Part shown: positions 33,951 through 45,702 of the stretch, in pieces
Layout: each line of letters begins with the position of its first letter
Numbering within the stretch: position 1 is the stretch's first letter
Assembly (NCBI RefSeq): GCF_003473485.1
Contig: NC_053046.1
Location: forward strand, 37,533,832-37,597,831
From: Medicago truncatula
Lineage: Eukaryota > Streptophyta > Magnoliopsida > Fabales > Fabaceae
Direction of reading: 5' to 3'
Length of the DNA stretch: 64,000 bases
Translations under genes and position numbers: made by a program
Notes under the pieces: generated by a model
Databases searched by the model: none
Told to the model about the DNA's origin: nothing
The model's input: the letters and a program-made list of their open reading frames with translations, nothing else

Positions 33951-36035
33951 TGTCGCGTCATTTTTCGGACGTCAAGGCTATTTGATTAGCTTTTGACTCA
34001 CTAATTTATTTCACGACTGAACATTTAATTTTTAAGAAAAAGGGGAAAAAAGTTCAAAAAACACCCCATATTGAAAAGATTTAGGGTTCGGGGGTTAGTT
34101 ACACAAAGGGAAGGTGTTAGCACCCTTTATGTCCATAGTACTCTACGGGAACCTCTTGATTTTATTTAATTCAATGTGCTATAACTTGCTTGCTTTTGAA
34201 AAGAAAGAATTAAAGTGAAAAAGATAAAGACCTAAATATCTACATCATTTTTTATTGTTTGGGAGGACGAGTGTCCTCTGCCTACGTACCCGTGAAGGAT
34301 CAAAACCTCGTAGTTCGGGGTAGAAAACAACGTTTGATTGGTTTTGTGTTTTTTATTAGTTTTGAAAAAAGGTTTTAAAAGGAAAAGCCAAGTGGCGAAA
34401 TAAGAATTGGTTTGTATTTTTTTAAAAGAAAATGACTTAAAGTAGATTTAAAGTTGATTGCAATTTTGATTTATGAAAGAAATAAAATAAAGACGATCAC
34501 TTGATTTGGATCAAGGTTTGTTTATGAAAATGTTTTTGTGATTTTTGGTTATTTGCATGTTTTTTGTGATTTTTGAATAAATATATAAACTAACGGAGCA
34601 TAAAGAATAAAAGCGCGGCTACCCTAAGTTAGAAATATAAAATCTATGACTATTACATAAAAGCCTATTTACATTCTAAGATCTGCAATAAGAATTAAAA
34701 TGCTAAGAAAAATAAATAAATGCGGAAAGGAATAAGGAAAAAAATAAAAAAGGTCCAAACACAAGGTGGGGTGCAGTAGCAAACAGGGGTGTGCAGAAAG
34801 CAGAAAAAAAAGAATTGGGCTTAAGGAAACGAACCGGGTCGTGGGTCGCGGGTCATGGGTTGACCCGTTTGGGGGGTATATAAGGGCTGTTGGGCCCTTT
34901 TTCTTTCATTTTTCCTTTTCTTTCTCTCTCTTCCTCACCGGTCTCTCTCTTCTTCTCTGTTCTCTCTCTAGCTCTCTTCTTCTCCGGCGAAGGGGATGGG
35001 GGTTCCGGCGGTGGTTGGCCGGCCAGTGCGGCGGCGCCACCGCGCCGGAACCCTAACAGCTTTATTTTTTTTAATTTTTTTTGCTCTTTCTCTTCTACTT
35101 CTCTCCCTCTGTTCACTTCTAACCCTCAAATTCCCAAAACCGTTACCTAAACGTCTAGATCTAAAAAAGAAAGAAATTTATACCTTTTTGTTTTTTGTGG
35201 TTCCGGTTTTGTTATGGTGTTGGTTCGCGATTTCCTTTTGTGTGTGCGTTGCCGTGTTCTGTGTTCACGTTGAGTTGTGTGCGTGCGTGCTTGTGTTGCG
35301 GTTCTGCCGTTGTTGTTGTTGCGGTTCTGCCGTGTTGTGATGCCGCGTGTGGGTGTTTGTGCGATGCCGTTGTTGTTGTTGCGGTTCTGCCGTTGTTGTT
35401 GTTGCGGTTCTGCCGTTGTTGTGATGCCGCGTGTGGGGCTTCTCTTGTTCCCGTATTCTGTTGTGTGTGGCTTCTCTGTTTTTCTTGTTCTGCTGCGTTT
35501 TTGTTGTGTTTTTCTTTGTTGTGCAGGTCTCTATTTATAGAGTGAGTTTGAGGCTAGAATTTGTTACTGATGAGCACAAAATCAGTGGCTTGTGGAGGAG
35601 AAAAAAGGAAATGCGTCTGTTTTTTTACTGGATTTGTTTCAGATGAGGCATGAACTGGATTTTGGATTGGGATGGAAAAGGAACAGAACGTGTATAAGGA
35701 TTGAGATGAACTCGGACTATTTTTGGACTTATTTTGGACAATTTTGGGATTTTAATTAAAAGGAAAAAAAATTAAATAAAAATAAAAGGATAATGTTTAA
35801 AAAAGAAAAATGAATAAAAGAAATTTAATCTAATCTTGGACTAAAATTAAAATTAGAGTTCTAAATTAAAAGATGGAAATAAATAATTAAAGACTGAGAG
35901 AAGAGGGCCCGATTCGGAATTTTTATGAGGTATTTCAAAATACCTCCCTGCCGAATTTTTCACTGAAATGCGAGTCTGGTCCGAGTTCGGAGACGTGTGT
36001 TAGTGGGACCTTAGGTCAAAATTTGGGGTATGACA
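33951..36035 (-). repeat. 3' LTR of the Ogre element (2,085 bp)
   Basis: In element sense it starts TGTCATACCCCAAATTTTG and ends TGACGCGACA. By eye it differs from the 5' LTR at two places: one G in the run near 34871 and one C/G at about 34955. It contains a GC-rich TTGTTGTTGCGGTTCTGCCG minisatellite (35300-35430). A short purine stretch (AGGGGCATC) precedes it as the polypurine-tract candidate. Confidence 0.95.
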
Positions 36036-36385
36036 GATGCCCCTATTTAAGTTTCTTCGCTCAGAGATTCGAAGGTAAAATCTTTGACTCGACGAGCCGA
36101 AGAGACTTAAATACGAAAGTGCACCAATTTTGACCTAAGAGGTTTATGAATGCTCATGATTTAATTATGAATGCATGATGACAGTGACGGCTCGACTGGA
36201 ATGGAAAGACACTAGGATACCCAAATTCTTCGAAGAAAGGGATCCGACTTTACTGGGGAATCTGGTTTCACTGGGGAAGATGGTTGTTCCTCATTGTCTC
36301 GACATCTCGAAACAAAGTGCAAAGGTTCAGACTTCAATGTCCATTTGTGGACTTGGTTTTGAAAAATGAAATAATAGAAGGATGC

Positions 36386-36650
36386 AAGCTATTTGTTGGT
36401 TGAAATTGGCCACTTGTTACAGGCTGTTCGTTGGTTGGAACTGGTCGCTGAACATAAAGATAAAAGATTGACATGAGTTGTTCGTTTGTTGGAACTAGTT
36501 GCTCGGAAGGTAAGAAACATTGGCATAGGCTATTCGTTTGTTGGAATCGGTCGCTTGAAACACAAGTTGTTCGTTGGTTGGAACTGGTTACTTAAAATAA
36601 AGACACAAGCTGTTCGTTGGTTGGAACTTGGTTGCTTGAAAAGTTTGGAT
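36386..36650 (-). repeat. Ogre 3' UTR minisatellite 1
   Basis: About six degenerate units of GTTCGTTGGTTGGAACTGGT plus a variable spacer of about 20-30 bp. Ogre 3' UTRs are known to host such variable tandem repeats, which in pea and relatives seeded satellite DNA. Confidence 0.85.
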
Positions 36651-36663
36651 AGGTGACATCTCT

Positions 36664-36860
36664 AGAACAGCTATGCTGGGGATGATACCTGGAGTTTGAA
36701 GTTGACATCGAGATCAACTAGCGCCATGACTAGTACGGCCTTCTGCCGGGGATGTCACTTCGAAACTAAAATTGAAATTGACATTGATTAGTGACATAAC
36801 TAGCACGGCTTTACGCCGGGGATGACACTTTTGAATTTGAAATTGAGATTGACATTCATT
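36664..36860 (-). repeat. Ogre 3' UTR repeat 2 (about 75-bp unit, three copies)
   Basis: Units contain GCCGGGGATGACACTT, then GAAATTGACATTGATTAG and TGACTAGTACGGCCTT variants. The copies are adjacent to minisatellite 1. Confidence 0.8.
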
Positions 36861-37310
36861 CGTAGAAACTTGCGGCTTGACACAATGGTAAGCTTTGACT
36901 GATGCAATTATGTGTGAATTGATGTTATGCATATGTCGTGTACGCGTAAACGTATGATTATGTGAAAATATTGATGAATGCATGATTGTATGAATGTATG
37001 GATATATGAATGTACATGACACGTGAATCGATGAACTGAGACAAGACAGGTAAGATGGGAGTCGGACCGACATTGCATTACAAACATTCGGCAACCTTCC
37101 TTGGAGATGATATTATTGTGAGCAAATCGAGCCGTTGATGGTGTAAGAACCTGGCACTGGGTAGCCACCGATGCCTCCTGGGGGGTGAGCCCATTGTCGA
37201 TGAAAGAAGTCTGGAAGAAGTCGCCATTTGTAAACCGGCACAGAGTGTCCTTCCATTGGTATGTTTCAGCAGTCATGCCTTTTGTTTTATTGAAAAATCC
37301 CTAATTTTTG

Positions 37311-37917
37311 CCTGGACCGCCCTTTCGGGTTTTCAGTCCACCGGGAATATTTTTTTGTTTTGCCCCTAATTTTTGCCTGGACCGCCCTTTCGGGTTTTCA
37401 GTCCACCGGGACGCTCTCTGTTGCCTAAGTTGCCTTTTCAGGTTTTCAACTTAGCGAGCTTTTTGTATTTTGTTTATTCAGAGATTTTCCTTAGTGTCGA
37501 GCCACGCTTTCAGCAGGATCTAACCTCTCTTGAGTTGGTATATGCCTCTTTTACTCCTGAGTGCCAAGCTGTATCTATTTTGTTTATGCTTTTTATTATA
37601 TAATGTTTTAGAAATCTGTTTCAAAATATTATCATCAATAAAAGAGGAAAAATTCATGAAACAAAACAAATGGGAATCAAAAGAGAGGTAAAGGCTCAAA
37701 GTTTATTGATCGAATGACGCTATGCCAATGGCATGACTTCATGGAGTTCTTTACAAAGTTTGAAAAGTAATGGTAATTTAAAAGGGAAAGGTACGTTGAA
37801 CTTCATAACCCTATCCTTCTCTAACAACTTTGAAATCCCGTTATCTTGCGGCTCGAATACTTTTGATATCATGTATGCCCCAAGTGTATCTGTATTCGAC
37901 TGGATGCAGTTACTTTG

Positions 37918-37966
<49 letters not shown>

Positions 37967-38120
37967 ATAGACTGCCCTTTCGGGTTTTCACTCTATCAGG
38001 ATAATGATCTCTGTTTATTGTCTCTAATTTTTTCCTGGACCGCCCTTTCGGGTTTTCAGTCCACCGAGACGCTCATTTTTGCCTAAGTCGCCCTTTTCGG
38101 GTTTTCGACTTACCGAGCTG
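37311..38120 (-). repeat. Ogre 3' UTR repeat 3, CGCCCTTTCGGGTTTTCAGT units
   Basis: At least six copies of a 36-bp-type unit (CCTGGACCGCCCTTTCGGG..TTTTCAGTCCACCGGGA) lie at about 37311, 37375, 37420, 37966, 38033 and 38081. Each can fold into a small hairpin because the bases flanking the GTTTTC core are complementary (CTGGAC/GTCCAC, CTAAGT/ACTTAC). Compensating changes keep the pairing in several variants. Confidence 0.8.
37920..37964. repeat. Homopolymer T run (about 45)
   Basis: An uninterrupted T tract in the Ogre 3' UTR. In element sense this is a poly-A run. Its length may be imprecise in any assembly. Confidence 0.9.
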
Positions 38121-38135
38121 TTCTTTAAAAAATTT

Positions 38136-41100
38136 TTAGACAAAGTATTTCTTGACTGCATCTATGTTCACAGGTCGTGGAAGTTCTTCACCGTCCATGG
38201 TTTGTAAAGTCATGGCACCACCTGAGAAGGCTCTTTTAACAACATACGGTCCTTCGTAATTAGGAGCCCACTTGCCTCGGGAGTCTGGTTGGAAAGAGAA
38301 AATCTTTTTGAGCACAAGATCACCTTCTTTGAACTCACGGGGACGAACTTTCTTGTCAAAAGCCTGTTTCATCCTTTTTTGATATAACTGTCCGTGACAT
38401 AGGGCTGTCATGCGCTTTTCTTCGATTAGATTCAACTGGTCGTATCTATTCTGAACCCATTCAGCTTCTGATAAGTCAGCCTCCATTAGGACTCTCAATG
38501 ATGGAATTTCGACTTCTACAGGAAGTACTGCCTCCATGCCATATACCAGGGAGAAAGGGGTTGCCCCTGTTGACGTGCGTACGGAAGTACGATATCCATG
38601 TAATGCAAAGGGAAGCATTTCATGCCAATCTTTATAAGTCACCACCATCTTCTGGACAATCCTCTTTATATTCTTATTTGCAGCTTCGACGGCACCATTC
38701 ATTTGAGGTCTGTAAGGTGAAGAGTTATGGTGCTCGATTTTGAAATCATCACATAGTTCTTTCATCATCTTGTTGTTTAGATTTGTTCCGTTGTCGGTGA
38801 TGATCCGGTTGGGGATGCCATAGCGATAAATGATATGATTCTTGATAAATTTGACCACTACTTGCTTGGTCACATTGGCATATGATGCGGCCTCAACCCA
38901 CTTAGTGAAGTAGTCAATAGCCACTAAGATGAAACGGTGTCCATTAGAAGCTTTGGGCTCAATCCTTCCGATCATGTCAATGCCCCACATAGAGAAAGGC
39001 CACGGAGAGGAAAGTAAATTGAGTGTAGTCGGCGGCATATGAATCTTGTCGGCGTATATCTGACACTTGTGACACTTTCTGGTATGCTTGTAGCAATCTG
39101 ATTCCATTGTCATCCAGTAGTAGCCTGCTCGCAATATCTTTTTAGCCATTGTGTGCCCATTAGGATGAATTCCGAAGGATCCTTCGTGTATTTCATGTAT
39201 CAATAAATCAGCTTCATATTTGTCTACACATCTGAGCAAGACCGTGTCAAAGTTTCTTTTGTACAAGATATCTCCATTCAAGAAGAAATTACTAGATAAT
39301 CTTCTGAGAGTCTTCTTATCTTTGTTGGATGCTCCAGGAGGATACTCTCGAGTTTGTAGAAACACTTTAATATCATGAAACCAAGGTTTATCGTCGAAAA
39401 CTGCTTCAGCGGCAAACACATAAGCGGGTCTATCAAGGAATTTGACGCTGATTAGTGGCACGTCATTGTGATGATTCACCTTGATCATTGAAGACAAAGT
39501 AGCCAAGGCATCAGCCATCTGATTCTCATCCCGAGGGATATGATGTAATTCCACTTTGTTGAAGAAGGTCAATAAACGTCTTGCATAGTCTCGATAAGGT
39601 ATTAGTCCTGCGTGAAGAGTTTCCCATTTTCCTTTGATCTGGTTGATTACGAGAGCTGAATCTCCATATATTTCGATGTTCTTGATTCTCAGATCAATGG
39701 CTTCTTCAATACCCATGATGCAGGCTTCATATTCAGCGATGTTGTTTGTGCAGTCAAACCGGAGTCTTGCTGTGAAAGGGATGTGAGTACCCTTAGGAGT
39801 AAGGAGTACTGCTCCTATGCCGTTGCCGTATACATTGACAGCCCCATCAAATATCAAACCCCACACTGAATCTGGATCAGGACCTTCTCCGAATAGTGGC
39901 TCGTCACAATCTTTCATCTTTAGATACATAATCTCTTCATCAGGAAAGTCGAACTTGATAGGTCGATAGTCTTCGAGTGGTTGGTGAGCTAAGTGATCAG
40001 CAAGAATACTGCCTTTAATTGCCTTCTGGGAACGGTACTCGATATCATATTCAGATAGTAGCATCTGCCACCGTGCAATCCTTCCTGTCAAAGCGGGCTT
40101 CTCAAATATGTATTTGATTGGATCCATTTTAGATACCAGCCAAGTAGTGTGATTGATCATATAATGACGGAGGCGTTTGGCAGCCCAGGCTAGAGCACAA
40201 CATGTCTTCTCGAGTATGGAGTATCGAGATTCACATTCAGTAAACTTTTTGCTTAAATAATAAATGGCGTGTTCTTTTCTTCCGGTTTCATCTTGTTGTC
40301 CGAGCACACAACCCATGGAATTTTCTAACACTGTTAGGTACATGATCAAAGGTCTTCCTTCAATTGGAGGGATGAGAATCGGTGGTTCTAGCAAGTACTT
40401 CTTTATGTTGTCAAAAGCCTTCTGGCAATCTTCGGTCCACACAATACCTTGTTCTTTGCGGAGTAGTTTGAATATCGGCCCACAAGTTGCAGTCATATGA
40501 GAAATGAACCGGGAGATGTAATTTAGTCGTCCAAGAAAACCTCTTACTTCTTTTTCTGTTCTCGGAGCAGGCATCTCTCTGATGGCTTTGACTTTGTCGG
40601 GATCTACTTCGATGCCTTTCTGGCTGACAATGAAGCCTAGAAGCTTTCCGGATCTGACACCAAAAGTGCATTTGTTGGGATTTAGACGAAGTTTGTACTT
40701 CCTCAGGCGCTGGAACATCTTCTGTAGATACTTGACATGGTCTTCTTCAGTAATCGACTTGACTATCATGTCATCCACATAGACCTCAATCTCTTTATGT
40801 ATCATATCGTGGAAGAGAGTAGTCATACCCCTCTGATAAGTAGCTCCTGCATTGATTAAACCGAACGGCATTACTTTGTAACAGAAAGTGCCCCAAGGTG
40901 TAATAAATGACGTTTTCTCTCTATCTTCGGGTGCCATCTTGATTTGATTATAACCGAAGAATCCATCCATGAATGAGAAGACTTTAGACTTTGCAGTACT
41001 GTCAACCAACACGTCAATATGAGGTAAAGGAAAGTCGTCTTTCGGGCTAGCTTTGTTTAAATCACGGTAGTCAACACACATTCTGACCTTACCATCTTTC

Positions 41101-41601
41101 TTTGGAACAGGCACTATGTTAGCTAACCATTGGGGGTAATTGGATGTGACGAGGAAACCAGCGTCGATCTGTTTCTGTACTTCTTCTTTGATTTTGAGAG
41201 CCATGTCAGGACGTGTTCTTCTCAATTTTTGTTTGACTGGCGGACACTCAGGCTTTAACGGTAGGTGGTGCACCACAATATCAGTGTCTAGACCCGGCAT
41301 ATCTCGGTAGGACCAGGCAAACACATCAACATATTCTTTGAGGAGCTCTATCACTTGCTTTTTAACACTTGTTTCGAGCGATGCCCCAACCTTGATTTCT
41401 TTCTTGTCTTCTTTGGTGCCCAAGTTAATCACTTCTAGTTCGTCCCCATAAGGCTGAATGGTCTTCCTCTCTTGTTCGAGTAGTCGAGAGATTTCGTCAG
41501 GGATCTCTTCATTCTCTTCTTCCTCCGCTTTATACACAGGGAACTCAAAGTTGGGAGAGATCATAGGGTTATGTTGTTCAACGGGTTCGTCGATTTCTAA
41601 T
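38136..41601 (-). CDS. Ogre pol: reverse transcriptase, two RNase H regions, integrase (exon 2 of gag-pro-pol)
   Basis: The open frame of 1,155 codons is read from the splice acceptor. The RT palm has KDGKVRMCVDYRDLNKASPK and the active-site YVDDM at about residue 276 of the frame. A Ty3-type RNase H-like/connection region follows (about 345-500) with WTEDCQKAFDNIKKYL and IYYLSKKFTECESRYS. A second RNase H (about 585-720) has FDGAVNVYGNGIGAVL, NNIAEYEACIMGIEEA and YGDSALVINQIKGKW, a typical Tat-lineage addition. Integrase has an HHCC-type finger (IHEGSFGIHPNGH..CHKCQ) and a catalytic core with D in WGIDMIG (about 875), D in TDNGTN (about 938) and E in GAVEAANKNI (about 973), consistent with DD35E. 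No frameshift or stop is seen. The ATG at 41609 lies partly in the intron, so splicing is the likelier route to expression. Confidence 0.93.
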
Positions 41602-41869
41602 CTGCACATGTGATGGATGATTTTTAGAAAGAAGATACATGCAGATTTTTTGAAAATTCATGCTGGGTTTTTGTATTACCACTTTTCAGAAAAGCATAAA
41701 AGAAAATGAGACAAAACATCGGGAAAAAAACGACATTTTTATTTTATTGATGATAATTTTCTGAAATAAAAAGCCCTAGATAAGTTCACTTTCGCTTGGG
41801 GCGGGGCGAAAGGATTTTTGTTTGTTTTTTTTTTTGAAAGGAAAAGCATAAACTAGACAAATGCATTAC
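41602..41869 (-). other. Ogre intron between protease and reverse transcriptase (268 bp)
   Basis: The donor CCAA|GTAATG is placed so that the gag-pro stop codon TAA is made from donor bases; the acceptor is ACATGTGCAG|ATTAG. Removal joins the frames in phase and deletes the stop, while unspliced RNA ends at the protease. Regulated splicing at this site is known for Ogre elements, and the exact junction here is my prediction. Confidence 0.8.
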
Positions 41870-44800
41870 TTGGACAAGTGAGCAACAAAAGGAACATCTA
41901 CGGCAACCCAATTGTGGCTGGATACTCCTGGCGTTATAAAACCTCGTGGCACACTTTCAGGATCATCTTCAATGATTGCATGGATAAAGCCCGAACTGTG
42001 GAAAGTGCCTTTCTTTGCTGTGGACAAACCAGTAGATGGGAAGAAACCCAAACCTTCTCGGTGCTTGTTTTCTGGAAGCTCTATCAGCTTTCCCCAGCTT
42101 GTGGACCCCCCTGCTTGTATGACCTTCTGAGCATCTCTTAGGGATGAGATAGAGGCTTCATTCCTCTTGGCATTCTTATCTTCTATAGTAAACCCTTGAA
42201 AAGGTGTCCCTTCGACATCGTCTGCCCCAATGAAAGAGAAAGATGACAAATGACTCACCAATAAAGCCTCTTCACCGTTTACAGTTACTAGCTTCCCATT
42301 CTTCACAAACTTCAACTTTTGATGCAGCGTGGATGTGACAGCCCCTGCCTCGTGGATCCAGGGTCGACCCAGTAGGCAACTATACGAAGCTTGAATGTCC
42401 ATGACTTGAAAATTAACTTGGAAAACCTGTGGCCCAACTGTGATAGGTAGAATCACCTCTCCGAGGACATCCTTTCTCGAGCCATCAAAAGCTTTCACCA
42501 TTACCCCACTTCGTCTCAAGGGTGCGCCTTGGTAAGCGAGCTGGGTATAAGTTGTTTTAGACAATACGTTCAAAGATGATCCAGTGTCTACCAGCACATT
42601 TGACAAAGCATCGGTTTTACAGTTCACAGATATATGCAGCGCCCGATTGTGGTTCCTTCCTTCTGCTGGGAGCTCTTCATCACTGAAACTCAAGTTGTTG
42701 CATGCAGTGATATTCCCCACTATTCCGCCAAACTGACCCACCGTTACATCATAATCCACAAAAGCTTGTTCTAAAACCTTCATTAATGCATCTTTATGGG
42801 CCTCAGAATTTAGTAATAAAGACATTATGGATATCTTGGATGGAGTCTGCATCAGTTGGTCAACAACCTTGTACTCGCTCTTCTTTATTAACTTGAGAAT
42901 CTCATCAAACTCTGCACTTGTACCAGCCTCTTTGGGTTGATCCACTTCTTTGGCGACATCAGCATCTTTAGTCCGAAGCTCCTTGTTTGTTGTAGCATCA
43001 ATCCTCTTTGGGAACACTATGGGAACAACGCGCCCGTTTCTCAGAACTCTACTGTCTTCAACAATATTATCCACACTAGATAAAGGCGGTATCGGAACCT
43101 CACGACCCTCTTCAATCATGGTGGCATTGTATTTGTATGGAATGGCTTTTTCAGAAGCATATGGCAGTGGGCCCGGTAAGCAGATCACCAGAGGGGTGAT
43201 AGTTGACTTTCGACTGTCGTAAAATACCTCCAAAGGTCCTTCGGGAGTTATTACACACACATCATCACTCTTCCTTTCGACCACAAGCTCTCCTCGGTCT
43301 AGAAGCCCTTGAATATCATTTCTTACTTTCTGACATCCTCCGGAGTTCATAAGGCATATTTCACAGAGGTCATGATCATGCTCAAAGAGGTCGACTTTGC
43401 ATAACTTGGCATGTAATGGGACCAAAGGTGTTCTGATATGTTGCACATTCAGAATGGGACGAGTCTTTTGACAATTTTCGATCATGTTGACTGTTGCGGC
43501 ACCATGATTCGGCAATGGGTTTGTTTGAACATTTGGCGCCGAGTCTGTGAAAGTTATTTTTCCATCATTGATCAACCTCTGTACTGCGCTTTTAAAGGCA
43601 TAACAAGTTTCAATGTTATGGCAACGGCCCCCTTCATGGAAGTCACAAGTTTGGTCAAGTCTATACCAAGATGGTAGTTTTTCTGGGATAGGAGGAGCTG
43701 TTCTAGTTTGGACAAGGTTTTTCTTGAGTAAGCCGGGAAGTAATTCTGCATAGGTGACTGGTATTGGGTTAATCGGCATTCTTGGTGGTCGAGGTTGTTG
43801 TGGGCGTTGTTGATAAGGTTGTTGTTGGAAATTTTGTTGTGGGTATTGTTGGTATGGGTATTGTTGGTATGGTTGTTGTTGGAAATTTTGTTGTTGGATG
43901 TTTTGTTGTTGGGTATTTTGTGGTGAAGGGTTTTGTGGGAATTGAGGATATTGTGGTATTTGAGGATATTGTGGCATTTGGGGATATTGTGGTATTTGAG
44001 GATGGTTATTTGTTTGTTGAAAAGGGTGAGAGGTGGGTGTGATGGCAGCAATGTGTTGGTAGGCTGGATAAGTTTGTTGAGGCCCTCCATGAGTCACCAT
44101 ACCGACTTCTTGTTCTTTCTTCCTCGGGAAATGGTTCCCGGTCTTCTTGGTCCCACTGGCAGGAGTTGTATTCTTTACTAAGCGTCCTTCTCGGACTCCT
44201 TCTTCTAACTGTACTCCCATACCAACCATCTCTGCGAAGCTCTTTGGTGTACTCCCGACCATCTTTTTGTAGTAAAAATGATTTAGAGTTTTTAGGAAGA
44301 GCTTGGTCATCTCTTTCTCCTCAATGCGTGGGCTGACTTGGGCAGCGGTGTCTCTCCACCGTTGGGCGTACTCTTTGAACGTTTCCTTATCCCCCTGAGT
44401 CATGGCTTGGAGGTCACTTCGGTCCGGAGTCATGTCTACATTGTAACTGTACTGTTCCACAAAAGCTTCACAAAGGTCACGGAAAGTTTGAACTCTTGTT
44501 TTGTCTAGGTTTGTGTACCACTTTGAAGCAGGGCCGGTCAAGCTTTCTTGGAAGTAGTAAATAAGAATCTGATCATCTTGGGCGTACGCAGGCATCCTTC
44601 TCACATACATTTTTAGATGTTCCTCAGGACAAGAACTCCCTTTGTATTTCTCGAAATCTGGAATTTTGAATTTGTGAGGTACCTGCACACTTGGTACCAA
44701 ACAGAGATCGTACGCAGTCTTCCCGAATTTCCCTTTTTCATGGAGAGCTTTCATGTCTCGGCGTAGTTCATCATACTTTGCTCGTAGGTCGCTTACTTCT

Positions 44801-45378
44801 TCGTAAGCCTCTGCATTCCCTGAATGAAAGATAGGCTCTTCAGTTTGCGGAATTGTATGTATCACAGGTGCTGAGTAGGTCATGGTGGCTGGAGTGACCC
44901 TCATGGCAGGTAGGGGTGTTTGAGCCGTGTACTGGTGAGTGGGCATCTGAGCTTCACAAGTGATAGGACGAAATATCTCCCCAGCAGTGAAAGGTGGAAA
45001 CCAAGGCGTGGAACGTTGCGGAGCGGACTGCGTTGGAGTGTCAGCACATAGTGTCCAAGAAGAAGATGCCTCGGCCTGAGTTCTGACAGGAGGAGGGGGT
45101 GGAGGTGCTTGTGATCGGGCTTGCGCCTCTGTTAGGGTCTGAGCTTGAGTTTGAGCTTGTGCCAATGCTTGCGCTTGTGCTTGAATCTGTGCTTGAGCTT
45201 GAGTCTGAGCTTCCGCCATTGTTTTTATTAATTCAGCCATCTCGTCCATCCTAGTCTGCATGGCTGTCATTTCTTCACGAAGTACCCGATTTTCCTGCTC
45301 AAGATAATCCATTTTCTTCTTTACGTTTGCTCGAGTGTAGTGAGTACGGGTTGACTTGTAGATGATACGTGGGGCCAC
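41866..45378 (-). CDS. Ogre gag-protease (exon 1 of gag-pro-pol)
   Basis: 1,170 codons, open throughout. An N-terminal coiled coil (YLEQENRVLREEMTAMQTRM, about residues 25-60) leads into an Ala/Gln repeat (AQAQAQIQAQAQ). The retrotransposon gag domain lies at about 230-400 (HKFKIPDFEKYKGSSCPEEH, GPASKWYTNL, FRDLCEAFVEQY). A Gln/Pro/Tyr-rich low-complexity stretch (QQNFQQQPYQQ and PQYPQMPQ units) occupies about 455-545. A Cys/His cluster (CDFHEGGRCHNIETC, about 575) probably serves as the zinc knuckle. The aspartic protease has VDTGSSLNVL at about residue 930 and LLGRPWIH further on. The frame ends SHLSK-like just before the intron. Gag would form the particle and the protease would process the polyprotein. 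Confidence 0.93.
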   Translation of the reverse strand: MAPRIIYKSTRTHYTRANVKKKMDYLEQENRVLREEMTAMQTRMDEMAELIKTMAEAQTQAQAQIQAQAQALAQAQTQAQTLTEAQARSQAPPPPPPVRTQAEASSSWTLCADTPTQSAPQRSTPWFPPFTAGEIFRPITCEAQMPTHQYTAQTPLPAMRVTPATMTYSAPVIHTIPQTEEPIFHSGNAEAYEEVSDLRAKYDELRRDMKALHEKGKFGKTAYDLCLVPSVQVPHKFKIPDFEKYKGSSCPEEHLKMYVRRMPAYAQDDQILIYYFQESLTGPASKWYTNLDKTRVQTFRDLCEAFVEQYSYNVDMTPDRSDLQAMTQGDKETFKEYAQRWRDTAAQVSPRIEEKEMTKLFLKTLNHFYYKKMVGSTPKSFAEMVGMGVQLEEGVREGRLVKNTTPASGTKKTGNHFPRKKEQEVGMVTHGGPQQTYPAYQHIAAITPTSHPFQQTNNHPQIPQYPQMPQYPQIPQYPQFPQNPSPQNTQQQNIQQQNFQQQPYQQYPYQQYPQQNFQQQPYQQRPQQPRPPRMPINPIPVTYAELLPGLLKKNLVQTRTAPPIPEKLPSWYRLDQTCDFHEGGRCHNIETCYAFKSAVQRLINDGKITFTDSAPNVQTNPLPNHGAATVNMIENCQKTRPILNVQHIRTPLVPLHAKLCKVDLFEHDHDLCEICLMNSGGCQKVRNDIQGLLDRGELVVERKSDDVCVITPEGPLEVFYDSRKSTITPLVICLPGPLPYASEKAIPYKYNATMIEEGREVPIPPLSSVDNIVEDSRVLRNGRVVPIVFPKRIDATTNKELRTKDADVAKEVDQPKEAGTSAEFDEILKLIKKSEYKVVDQLMQTPSKISIMSLLLNSEAHKDALMKVLEQAFVDYDVTVGQFGGIVGNITACNNLSFSDEELPAEGRNHNRALHISVNCKTDALSNVLVDTGSSLNVLSKTTYTQLAYQGAPLRRSGVMVKAFDGSRKDVLGEVILPITVGPQVFQVNFQVMDIQASYSCLLGRPWIHEAGAVTSTLHQKLKFVKNGKLVTVNGEEALLVSHLSSFSFIGADDVEGTPFQGFTIEDKNAKRNEASISSLRDAQKVIQAGGSTSWGKLIELPENKHREGLGFFPSTGLSTAKKGTFHSSGFIHAIIEDDPESVPRGFITPGVSSHNWVAVDVPFVAHLSK

Positions 45379-45702
45379 TTTATGAAACGAGTCGACCCTT
45401 TTTCTGGAAAAGGAATTTTGTGTGAGACTTTGATTTGAGACTATGAAATGCAGGATGATGCATGATGTTTATGCAAAAATATAGATGTATTTTTTTATCG
45501 AAGGACTTATGAAAGTATTTTTGTAAATATCATAGTTGAGAGTTCCATTTGAATAACTTACATATTACGAGATAATTCCCTTTCTAAACAACGAAGCCAA
45601 GGGATAGACTTTGCAAAAAATAAAATAATATAAACATCTAATCTTAAAGCTAAAAACAAAAATGAAAGAAAAACTGGGAACTCTCAAGCTCTTTGAAGTA
45701 GA

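Noticed and set aside
34766..35646. Cys/Val-rich and Ser/Phe-rich ORFs
   Set aside because: They lie in the LTR, arise from a GTTGTTGCGGTTCTGCC minisatellite and pyrimidine tracts, and appear identically in the other LTR (48596-49572).
37373..37603. 76-codon ORF
   Set aside because: It lies in the Ogre 3' UTR repeat region; composition follows the repeats.
40264..40782. Plus-strand ORFs within the Ogre pol region
   Set aside because: Shadows of the pol frame on the other strand.
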